Positions 1 through 6,016 of a stretch of DNA of 9,328 nucleotides are shown here, piece after piece. Below the pieces are notes generated by a model. That model saw only the letters and a program-made list of their open reading frames with translations. It searched no databases and was not told the origin of the DNA. This DNA is from Anaerolineales bacterium UBA6128 (GTDB lineage Bacteria; Chloroflexota; Anaerolineae; UBA1429): contig DIVQ01000177.1 in the NCBI GenBank assembly GCA_002423325.1, positions 1 to 9,328 on the forward strand, written 5' to 3'. Both the position numbers and the translations under genes were made by a program. Each line of letters opens with the position of its first letter. Position 1 is the stretch's first letter.

Positions 1-1811
1 CCCTGCTCGGCAGCGACACCCTCGGCGAGCTCTACCGCGCCCGTGACGAGGGCTCCGACTCGCTCGTCGCGCTCCGCGTGCTGGCAGTGAATCTGGCCGC
101 AGACCCATATTATGTCGAGCGGCTACAGCGCAAAGCCGAGGCCCTCGCCCGGTTGCAGCACCCCGGCATTCTGGCGCTGCGTCGGGTGGCGCACGATGGC
201 GCGCGCACCTTTGTCGTCAGCGACTATGTCGAGGGCACAGCGCTGCGCGAGCGCCTGCAGGCGGCCACGGGGCCCCTGCCCCCGGACGAGATTCTGGATG
301 TAGGCGAGCAACTGTGTGCGGCGCTGCACTATGCCCACGCGCGCGGCGTGCTCTGCGCCGATCTCCACCCGGGCAACATCATCCTGACGGACGACGGCGC
401 CGTACGGCTGGCCGACTTTGGCCTCGCCCGCACCGTGGCCGACAGCGCCCTCGCTGCGCAGGCGGCAGACGCTCCCCCGCCCGCCTACCGTTCACCCGAA
501 CAGTGCCGCGGCGACGCCCTCGATGCGCGCTCTGACCTCTACACCCTGGGCGTGGTCTTGTACGAGATGGCGACCGGCCGCCCGCCGTTCACGGGCAGTG
601 ATGCGTCTACGCCCGCGACCGCAGGCGACCAGCGAACATGCCAGGAGCAGATGCACGCTATCCCGCCCCGACCCACAAGCCTCAATCCCGCGCTGCCCGA
701 GCCGCTGGAACGAGTGATCCTGCGCTGCCTGCTCAAGTCGCCGGATGCGCGCTACCCGGACGCCAAGATGGTGGCCGAGGCACTGCGCGCCGCCATGCCG
801 CTGATCTCGGCGACCCGACCGGTCAGGCCGCGACCACGTAGTGCTCTCCCAACTACTGCCCGCACGCCCCCGGCGCCCCAATCTGCCGCGGCACCCTCCG
901 AAAGCAGATCGGCCGCGCGCGCTCCACGCCGCTGGAGGCGCTGGGCCTGGACGCTGCCCGCGTCCGTCGCTCTGGTCATGGCCGTGGTGCTGTTTGTGCG
1001 CCTGCGCAGCGCCGCCACCAGCGCTGCAACAGCCCTGCCGACCGTCACCCCCGCCGACTATGCCCTGGCAGCAGACCCCTCGGTGCTGCAATTGAGTCCT
1101 GAGCTTGCGTTGCAGCTGGTCACAGTGCCGGCAGGCAAGTTCGTGATGGGAACGGTGGGACCCAATGCGGAGGTCGATCGGAACGAATTCCCCCAGCACA
1201 CAGTCTACTTGGACGAGTACCAGATCGGCCAGTACGAAGTCACTGTGGCGCAGTGGCGCACCTTCGTGCAGGCAACTGGCTACGAGGGGGCGCCGGGAGC
1301 GCTGGTAGATCCCGACGACTATCCGGTCTGCTTTGTGAACTGGGATGATGCCATGGCGTTCTGCAGTTGGGCCAGCCAGTTGACCGGTCGCAACGTCTCG
1401 CTGCCGACTGAGGCGCAGTGGGAGAAAGCCGCCCGCGGCGAGGATGGCCGCACCTACCCGTGGGGCGAGGACACGCCCACCTGCGCACTCAGCAACTACT
1501 ACGCTGAGTCTGCCTGCGTGAACTACCGGGCCCCGGTCGGCAGCTGCAGTCCGGCCGGTGACGGCCCCTACGGCTGTGCGGACATCGTCGGTAATGTGTG
1601 GGAGTGGGCGCACGACTGGTACGACCCGGGATACTATGCATCGTCGCCCATGCGAAATCCCCAGGGGCCGAGCCAGGGCATGTTTCGCGTGCTGCGCGGG
1701 GGTGGCTGGGTGAGCAACCACTGGCGGATGCGCGTGGCCTTTCGCTTCAGAGGCGACGCATCTTTCCGCTGTGCCGACCTGGGGTTTCGGGTCTGTGTCA
1801 CACCCGACTAG
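1..1811 (+). CDS. Kinase-like receptor fused to FGE-sulfatase domain (5' partial, probable pseudokinase)
   Basis: The frame is open from the window start, so the true start lies upstream; the GTG at 78 falls inside the kinase N-lobe and is not the start. Domains in order: Ser/Thr-kinase fold (nt 3 to about 800), Pro/Ala/Arg-rich linker (about 800-935), one membrane helix (about 940-1005, preceded by RRWRRW), then an extracytoplasmic FGE-sulfatase domain (about 1110-1805). Kinase landmarks visible: LGSDTLGELY loop, CADLHPGN catalytic loop (nt 354-377), ADFGLA (411-428), YRSPEQ, and RSDLYTLGVVLYEMATGRPPF. Several active-site residues differ from active kinases: the VAIK lysine is Arg (nt 75-77), the alpha-C Glu position is Lys (132-134), and HRDxKxxN reads CADLHPGN. 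The FGE domain has PAGKFVMG, SLPTEAQWEKAARG, GNVWEWAHDWYD and RVLRGGGW. At the site matching the FGE catalytic cysteines it has Ala and Gly. It is likely a membrane sensor or scaffold; its ligand is unknown. Confidence 0.9.
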   Translation, partial: LLGSDTLGELYRARDEGSDSLVALRVLAVNLAADPYYVERLQRKAEALARLQHPGILALRRVAHDGARTFVVSDYVEGTALRERLQAATGPLPPDEILDVGEQLCAALHYAHARGVLCADLHPGNIILTDDGAVRLADFGLARTVADSALAAQAADAPPPAYRSPEQCRGDALDARSDLYTLGVVLYEMATGRPPFTGSDASTPATAGDQRTCQEQMHAIPPRPTSLNPALPEPLERVILRCLLKSPDARYPDAKMVAEALRAAMPLISATRPVRPRPRSALPTTARTPPAPQSAAAPSESRSAARAPRRWRRWAWTLPASVALVMAVVLFVRLRSAATSAATALPTVTPADYALAADPSVLQLSPELALQLVTVPAGKFVMGTVGPNAEVDRNEFPQHTVYLDEYQIGQYEVTVAQWRTFVQATGYEGAPGALVDPDDYPVCFVNWDDAMAFCSWASQLTGRNVSLPTEAQWEKAARGEDGRTYPWGEDTPTCALSNYYAESACVNYRAPVGSCSPAGDGPYGCADIVGNVWEWAHDWYDPGYYASSPMRNPQGPSQGMFRVLRGGGWVSNHWRMRVAFRFRGDASFRCADLGFRVCVTPD

Positions 1812-1837
1812 CGTTGCTGCGCCGGCACCGGTGTATG

Positions 1838-1872
1838 AAAAGAGGGACGACGCTCCAGCGCGCTGTCCCTCT
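1838..1872 (-). terminator. Intrinsic terminator of tRNA-His
   Basis: An 8-bp perfect stem (1841-1848 with 1865-1872, AGAGGGAC/GTCCCTCT) is extended inward by a G-U pair, one mismatch and three GC pairs (1851-1853 with 1860-1862). Read on the - strand, the stem is followed directly by TTTT (complement of 1838-1841), so it fits termination of the tRNA transcript. In the + direction no T-run follows the stem, so any effect on the kinase gene would be weaker. Confidence 0.7.
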
Positions 1873-1880
1873 CTCTATCC

Positions 1881-1957
1881 TGGGGTGGGCGAAGGGAGTC
1901 GAACCCTCGGTCTTCTGAGCCACAGTCAGACGCCTTAACCACTCGGCTACGCCCACC
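1881..1957 (-). tRNA. tRNA-His (anticodon GTG)
   Basis: On the - strand a full cloverleaf folds. The acceptor is GTGGGCG/CGCCCAC (1950-1956 with 1885-1891), and the D-arm is GCC-GGC. The anticodon stem TCTGA/TCAGA encloses the loop CTGTGGC, with anticodon GTG at 1923-1921. The T-arm is GAGGG-TTCGACT-CCCTT, with one G-U pair. The discriminator is C (1884) and the preceding base is G (1957), the G-1:C73 pair specific to tRNA-His. CCA is encoded (1883-1881). Confidence 0.95.
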
Positions 1958-1969
1958 ACGACGGCGGGA

Positions 1970-1998
1970 ATTGTAGCACGGAAGGCTCTTTTCGGCAA
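1970..1998 (-). promoter_or_regulatory. Sigma-70-type promoter of tRNA-His
   Basis: Read on the - strand: -35 TTGCCG (1998-1993), a 17-bp spacer, and -10 TACAAT (1975-1970). The predicted start, near 1962, lies about 5 nt before the G-1 base of the tRNA, a normal short tRNA leader. This gives the tRNA its own complete transcription unit. Confidence 0.7.
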
Positions 1999-2009
1999 AC
2001 CTCGGCGAG

Positions 2010-2030
2010 CGCGCTCGTCAGCGCGAGCGC
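2010..2030 (-). terminator. GC-rich stem-loop directly after the phosphatidyltransferase stop
   Basis: A perfect 7-bp inverted repeat, GCGCTCG (2011-2017) and CGAGCGC (2024-2030), with a 6-nt loop touches the TAG stop of the upstream - strand gene. An alternative 6-bp pairing, CGCGCT/AGCGCG (2010-2015 with 2020-2025), overlaps it. No T-tract follows on the - strand, so this may be a weak or factor-assisted terminator or a 3'-end stabiliser. It separates the gene from the tRNA-His promoter. Confidence 0.4.
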
Positions 2031-2618
2031 CTACAGCGGCTGATCCCGCACCTGCAAGTAGACGTGCACCATACGATGGATTGCCGTCGCCACGGTGCCG
2101 ACTGCAAGGATCCACAGCGCCGGCACCACCAGGTTCAGCACCAGCGCCGCAATCAGAATGCCTGAGCGCTCAACGCGGGTCATCAGCCCGACCTTGCAGT
2201 CCACCTGAATGATCTCGGCGCGCGCCCGCGTGTAACTCACCAGCATCGACCCGAACACGGCTACAAACGCCAGCAGCACGGCAATGTCGTTGCCCTGTCT
2301 CAGATACCACCACGCCAGCGCGGTCAACACGGCAGAGTCAGAGACGCGGTCCAGCGTAGAGTCGAGAAACGAGCCGTACTTTGTCTTCTTCCCCTGGATG
2401 CGCGCTAACGTGCCGTCCACAAAGTCGAACGCCTCGGTCACAATCAGGAGCAGACCGCCCAGCAGGAAGCGCCCGCTGCCGATGATGGCGGCCACCCCGA
2501 TGGTGAGCAGGCAACCCACGATGGTCAGCGCATTGGGGCTCAGCCCCAGCCCTCCAAAGAAGCGCGCGATTCGTTCTGCCAGCCCACCAAAGACCTTGCG
2601 CAACCAATCCGTGAACAT
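2031..2618 (-). CDS. CDP-alcohol phosphatidyltransferase, phosphatidylinositol-phosphate-synthase-like
   Basis: Integral membrane enzyme that moves a phosphatidyl group from CDP-diacylglycerol to an alcohol acceptor, releasing CMP. The 195-residue protein carries the complete family signature D-x2-DG-x2-AR-x8-G-x3-D-x3-D (D65, D68, G69, A72, R73, G82, D86, D90), which binds the two metal ions and CDP. LSPNALTIVG before the first helices and several hydrophobic segments fit the six-helix fold. From recall, the DSTLDRVSDSAV and SYTRARAE stretches and a later ER resemble actinobacterial PIP synthase and archaetidylinositol-phosphate synthase more than PgsA or CDP-alcohol synthases of Proteobacteria. 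The acceptor may therefore be inositol phosphate, but that is inference. I chose the ATG at 2618, which has AAGGATGGA upstream. The in-frame TTG at 2657 overlaps the -10 box of the predicted promoter and would not be transcribed. Confidence 0.85.
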   Translation of the reverse strand: MFTDWLRKVFGGLAERIARFFGGLGLSPNALTIVGCLLTIGVAAIIGSGRFLLGGLLLIVTEAFDFVDGTLARIQGKKTKYGSFLDSTLDRVSDSAVLTALAWWYLRQGNDIAVLLAFVAVFGSMLVSYTRARAEIIQVDCKVGLMTRVERSGILIAALVLNLVVPALWILAVGTVATAIHRMVHVYLQVRDQPL

Positions 2619-2656
2619 GCTTCCATCCTTAGCGGTGTCGACATCGCGGACGCCCA

Positions 2657-2685
2657 ATGATAGGCATGCTGGCTGGGTCTGTCAA
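2657..2685 (-). promoter_or_regulatory. Promoter of the phosphatidyltransferase gene
   Basis: On the - strand: -35 TTGACA (2685-2680), a 17-bp spacer, and -10 TATCAT (2662-2657). The predicted start near 2650 gives a leader of about 32 nt to the ATG at 2618. It therefore decides the start codon of that gene. Confidence 0.65.
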
Positions 2686-2729
2686 AGGCGCCTCAGGTTG
2701 CCTGTTCGCAGTTGGGTGCGCGATCGCAT

Positions 2730-2744
2730 GTGGCTCCGAGCCAC
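2730..2744. promoter_or_regulatory. 15-bp palindrome between divergent promoters (operator candidate)
   Basis: Perfect inverted repeat GTGGCTC-C-GAGCCAC (7-1-7). It ends 8 bp before the -35 box of the hydrolase promoter (2753) and lies 44 bp upstream of the -35 box of the divergent phosphatidyltransferase promoter (2685). A shorter perfect palindrome, GCGATCGC, sits beside it at 2720-2727. The position fits a dimeric regulator site, but no regulator gene is nearby and GC-rich palindromes can arise by chance. Confidence 0.35.
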
Positions 2745-2752
2745 CACCAAAC

Positions 2753-2781
2753 TTGACGGCGCGACGATCCGGGGCTATGCT
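2753..2781 (+). promoter_or_regulatory. Promoter of the GDSL hydrolase gene
   Basis: -35 TTGACG (2753-2758), a 17-bp spacer, and -10 TATGCT (2776-2781). The predicted start near 2788 gives a leader of about 90 nt. The ribosome site AAGGAAA ends a few bases before the ATG at 2879. I see no strong structure in the leader. Confidence 0.6.
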
Positions 2782-2878
2782 TTCCGTCGGTATCCGGGGC
2801 AACGCCACGCTGACCGACGAGTCCACCCTGACCCGCCCGACGATGCCCGGCAATCATCTGGAGTGACGCAAGGAAAGC

Positions 2879-4264
2879 ATGTCCAACAACCCTCGTCTGG
2901 CAAGGCGCAGGTCCGAGCAGCGTGTGGGGCTGGCGCTCGCTGTGGTGGTGCTGCTGACCCTGGCGTTGCTGCCGCTCGCGCTCAGTGTCGCCACGGCACC
3001 TGCCCTCGAAACCCGCGCCATCAGGATCATGCCTCTGGGAGACTCGCTGACCGAAGGCAACTACCCCAATCAGATCCACAGCTACCGCGGGTATCTGCGC
3101 GCCAAGCTGCTGGCCAACGGCTACACCAACATCGACTTTGTGGGCGACCGGCTCAAGCAGGCCCATGGCGATGCCTCGCCACTGGACCTGAACCATGCGG
3201 GGCACGGCGGCTACACCATTGGGCCTGACACCTATCGCTTCTGCGACACCTGCGAGACCACCGGTCTGTACGAGCACATTGCCGCGTGGTTGGCGGTGTC
3301 CAACCCCGACATCATCCTGCTGCTGATCGGCATGAACGACCTGGTGGCCGCCGACAACCACCCGCCCAACTATGCGCAGACGGCGCCCGATCGGCTCGAG
3401 CAGTTGGTTGAGCGCATCCAATGCCTGCAGCCGAACGCGACGATTCTGCTATCGTCTCTGCTGGAAACGCGCGAGTCCACCGAGGGCTGGTACAAGTACG
3501 ACGCCGTCAACCTGAGGGCCGCCAGCATCGGCAACGCCGACGCCCATGACAACGTGCTGTTCGTCGACCTGAACGCCATCGAGCTCGAGGACGAGGACTT
3601 TTCCGACAACGTGCACTTGGTCGAGAGCGGAGCGCGCAAAGTGGCCAATGGCTGGTACGACGCGCTGGCGCCCCTGCTGGCCCCGCTGCTCCCCACGCCC
3701 ACCCCCGCGCCCACGGCGACACTGGATTGCCCTCCCGGGCAGCAGGTTGCGCTTGCTGCGGGCTGGAACCTGGTCTCGCTGCCGGCCACGCCGCCCAACA
3801 CGGACCCATTGGCGGTGTTCTGCTCGATCGCGGATCGGCTCGTGTCGGCGTTCACCTACCACGAATCGCCACAGGGCAGCAACTGGCGGATCTACTCCCC
3901 TGCAATGCCGGCGTATGCGCGCACGCTGACCTGGATCGACGAAACCATGGGGATCTGGGTGCAGGTCGACGCGGCTTGCACGTGGGTCTGTCCGGGCAGC
4001 ACGACGTCTGGGGTAACCATTCCGCTGCACGCGGGCTGGAATCTGGTGGGTTACCCGCTGGCGACGTCGCAGCCGGTCGCACAGGGGCTGGCGTCCATTG
4101 AGGGCCAGTACAGGCAGGTGTATGCGTGGGACCCCACCACGCCGGCAGATCCATGGCGCGTCTATGACGTGGAATCAGGGCCTGAGGCCAGCAGCCTGAA
4201 GACGCTCGATCCAGCGCACGGGTACTGGATCCTGACGACAGAGGGCTGTATGTTGACGTACTAG
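2879..4264 (+). CDS. Secreted GDSL/SGNH-family hydrolase with C-terminal GWNLV repeats
   Basis: 461 residues. The N-terminus has a basic stretch (RLARRRSEQR) and a hydrophobic core (about 17-40), indicating Sec export or a membrane anchor. The catalytic domain (about 46-270) shows the SGNH blocks: block I MPLGDSLTEG with nucleophile S56; a glycine-rich block II around HAGHGGYTIG (107-115); block III LIGMND with N153; and block V DNVH with D243 and H246. The family hydrolyses ester bonds, often acetyl or acyl groups on carbohydrates or lipids; the substrate here cannot be told. A Pro/Thr linker (LPTPTPAPTAT, 271-281) leads to two related repeats, one from AGWNLVSLP (about 294) and one from AGWNLVGYP (about 385). 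These may bind a surface or polymer. No sortase motif or C-terminal helix is visible, so the protein is probably released or held by its N-terminus. The start is supported by AAGGAAA upstream. Confidence 0.9.
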   Translation: MSNNPRLARRRSEQRVGLALAVVVLLTLALLPLALSVATAPALETRAIRIMPLGDSLTEGNYPNQIHSYRGYLRAKLLANGYTNIDFVGDRLKQAHGDASPLDLNHAGHGGYTIGPDTYRFCDTCETTGLYEHIAAWLAVSNPDIILLLIGMNDLVAADNHPPNYAQTAPDRLEQLVERIQCLQPNATILLSSLLETRESTEGWYKYDAVNLRAASIGNADAHDNVLFVDLNAIELEDEDFSDNVHLVESGARKVANGWYDALAPLLAPLLPTPTPAPTATLDCPPGQQVALAAGWNLVSLPATPPNTDPLAVFCSIADRLVSAFTYHESPQGSNWRIYSPAMPAYARTLTWIDETMGIWVQVDAACTWVCPGSTTSGVTIPLHAGWNLVGYPLATSQPVAQGLASIEGQYRQVYAWDPTTPADPWRVYDVESGPEASSLKTLDPAHGYWILTTEGCMLTY

Positions 4265-4287
4265 CCTCGCGACGCACCGGCTCCGAC

Positions 4288-4300
4288 GCAGGGCGCCTGC
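4288..4300. other. Short hairpin between convergent genes
   Basis: GCAGG-GCG-CCTGC forms a 5-bp stem with a 3-nt loop in the 45-bp gap between the convergent hydrolase and permease genes. No T-run follows on either strand. It may help end transcription, but it is too short to be sure. Confidence 0.2.
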
Positions 4301-4309
4301 ACCGCGCCG

Positions 4310-5191
4310 TCAGTCGGCCGTTCGCGCGGCCCTGTCGGCCAGCAGCGTCGTAAGCAATCCCTTGCGCGGCGCGAAAAGGAATGCCAGGGCAAAGAACCCG
4401 GTGCATACCAGCACGATCGCCGCGCCCGAGGCCACGTTGGCATAGTACGAGATGTACAGCCCGCTCAACGCCGCCAGGACGCCGATGCCCGCACTGACCG
4501 CCATCATACTGGGCAGGCGCCGCGTCAGCAGTGAGGCCGTGGCCGCCGGCGTCACCAGCATCGCCACCATCAGCGCGAGCCCCACCGTCTGAAGCGACAC
4601 AACGATCGTGGTAGCCAGCATCACCAGCAACAGATAGTGAAAGAAGCGGTCGGGAATGCGCAGCGTGGCAGCCAGCACCGGATCAAACGAGATCACCATG
4701 AACTCTTTGTAGAACGCCACGATTAGCAGCAACACCAGCGCCCCGAATCCGGCGATGACGTACAGATCGTTTGCGCCCACCCCGAGGATATCGCCGAACA
4801 AGAAATGCGTCAGATCGGTAGCATAGCTGCCCACAGTCGATATCAGCACGATGCCGAGCGCAAACATCCCTGAAAAGATCACGCCGATAGCCGTGTCTTC
4901 ACGTACCTGGGCGCGACGTGAGATTCCACCGATGCCAAAAGCGGCCAGCAGGCCCGCGCCCAGCCCCCACCAGAGCAGCGGCCCGCGCGCCCCACCCCCC
5001 ACCAGGTAGCCCACCGCCACGCCTGGCAGGATCGCGTGCGCCAGGGCATCGCCCATGAACGCCATCCCCCGGAGCACAACGTAGGTGCCCAACACCGCGC
5101 TCACCACGCCCACAATGACTGCCGCCAAAAAGGCGCGCCCCATAAACGCGTACGTCCAAGGGGTCACGACGAACTCAAGAATGGTCTGCAT
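4310..5191 (-). CDS. Metal ABC transporter permease (ZnuB/MntB/TroC family)
   Basis: 293-residue polytopic membrane protein, the channel of a Zn/Mn-type importer. It has about eight or nine hydrophobic segments. Family landmarks visible are FMGRAFLAA near the start, LRGMAFMGDALAHAILPGVA (about 41-60), the REDTAIGVIFSGMFALGI stretch, and QTVGLALMVAMLVTPAATA with LLTRRLPSMM following. I chose the ATG at 5191, which has AGAGGA upstream and begins MQTILEF. The longer in-frame extension to 5323 only reads through the end of the ATPase gene and does not look like protein. The gene overlaps the ATPase stop by 17 bp, so the two are translationally coupled as the last members of the operon. The metal cannot be decided from the permease. 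Confidence 0.92.
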   Translation of the reverse strand: MQTILEFVVTPWTYAFMGRAFLAAVIVGVVSAVLGTYVVLRGMAFMGDALAHAILPGVAVGYLVGGGARGPLLWWGLGAGLLAAFGIGGISRRAQVREDTAIGVIFSGMFALGIVLISTVGSYATDLTHFLFGDILGVGANDLYVIAGFGALVLLLIVAFYKEFMVISFDPVLAATLRIPDRFFHYLLLVMLATTIVVSLQTVGLALMVAMLVTPAATASLLTRRLPSMMAVSAGIGVLAALSGLYISYYANVASGAAIVLVCTGFFALAFLFAPRKGLLTTLLADRAARTAD

Positions 5192-6002
5192 GCGCGTCCT
5201 CTCCCCCACTGCAGGAGGTATCGCTGAAGGCCAGCACGCCATTGCCGGAATCCACCAGTCGCAGTTGGTCGCCATAGGCCGCCGCGAGATGGGCGGACGA
5301 CAGCACGCGCGCCGCATCGCCATAGGCGAAAACCGACTTGTTCAGCAGCAACACCCGGTCAAAGCACTCGGCGGCCTGGTTCAGATCGTGCGTGGAGAGC
5401 AGCACCGTCACGCGCAGCTCGCGCAGTTTGTCGAGGATCGCCAGGATACCCTTCTGAGCGGCGACGTCCAGACCGGTCATGGGCTCGTCCAGCAACACGA
5501 CTTCTGCCTGCTGGGCCAACGCACGCGCGATAAAGACGCGCTGCTGCTGACCGCCCGACAACTCGCCGATCTGGCGCCTGGCCAGATCCGTCGCGTCCAC
5601 CATCTCCAGACAGTCGCGCACCATCTCCTGGTCGCGGCGAGTCGGCCAGCGCAACAGCCCCAGCCGCCCCACGCGCCCCATCATCACCACATCCTGCACG
5701 TTGACAGGAAACGACCAGTCAACAAGGCTGCGCTGTGGCACATAAGCCACACAGATATGCTGACGCGGCGCGCTGCCGAACAGGGTCACGCCTCCCCGTT
5801 GTGGCTGGATGACACCGGCAATCACCTTGAACAACGTGCTCTTGCCCGAGCCGTTCGGGCCCACCACAGCCACCCGCTCGCCCTGCTCAACGTCCAGACT
5901 GACGCCGTCCAGCGCAGTCACGTCGCCGTAGCGCACGACGACATCCTTGACCAGGATGCTCTTCTGCCCTGCCTGGTGGCGATGAGTCGGGTGGAAACGC
6001 AC
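5175..6002 (-). CDS. Metal ABC transporter ATP-binding protein (ZnuC/MntA family)
   Basis: Cytoplasmic ATPase of the importer, 275 residues and complete. Visible motifs are Walker A GPNGSGKST (48-56), Q-loop YVPQR with Q90, signature LSGGQQQR (148-155), Walker B VVLLDEP (168-174), D-loop GLDV and switch histidine in STHD (H205). The stretch VDWSFPVNVQDVVMMGR (about 94-110) after the Q-loop is characteristic of Zn/Mn/Fe-type importers of the ABC-3 group. The start is a GTG at 6002. AGAGGAG lies about 10 nt upstream and overlaps the stop of the binding-protein gene, which ends 14 bp before. It overlaps the permease gene by 17 bp. Confidence 0.93.
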   Translation of the reverse strand: MRFHPTHRHQAGQKSILVKDVVVRYGDVTALDGVSLDVEQGERVAVVGPNGSGKSTLFKVIAGVIQPQRGGVTLFGSAPRQHICVAYVPQRSLVDWSFPVNVQDVVMMGRVGRLGLLRWPTRRDQEMVRDCLEMVDATDLARRQIGELSGGQQQRVFIARALAQQAEVVLLDEPMTGLDVAAQKGILAILDKLRELRVTVLLSTHDLNQAAECFDRVLLLNKSVFAYGDAARVLSSAHLAAAYGDQLRLVDSGNGVLAFSDTSCSGGEDAHADHS

Positions 6003-6016
6003 CGTATGCCGCTCCT

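Noticed and set aside
78..80. GTG at 78 as the start of the kinase gene
   Set aside because: The same frame upstream encodes the glycine loop and beta-3 strand of the kinase (LLGSDTLGELYRARD...VALR), so the gene begins before the window.
492..1721. 409-residue open frame on the - strand, antisense to the kinase-FGE gene
   Set aside because: It is the complement of a well-supported gene in GC-rich DNA, where stop codons are rare. Its composition (Arg, Gly, His-rich) shows no domain and no ribosome site.
1110..1811. FGE/C-type-lectin fold as the variable protein of a diversity-generating retroelement
   Set aside because: DGR targets often have this fold, but I see no reverse transcriptase, no template repeat and no near-duplicate of the 3' end in the window.
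2284..3228. 314-residue + strand frame across the phosphatidyltransferase gene and the start of the hydrolase
   Set aside because: It overlaps two real genes with clear motifs and both of their promoters, and has no recognisable protein features.
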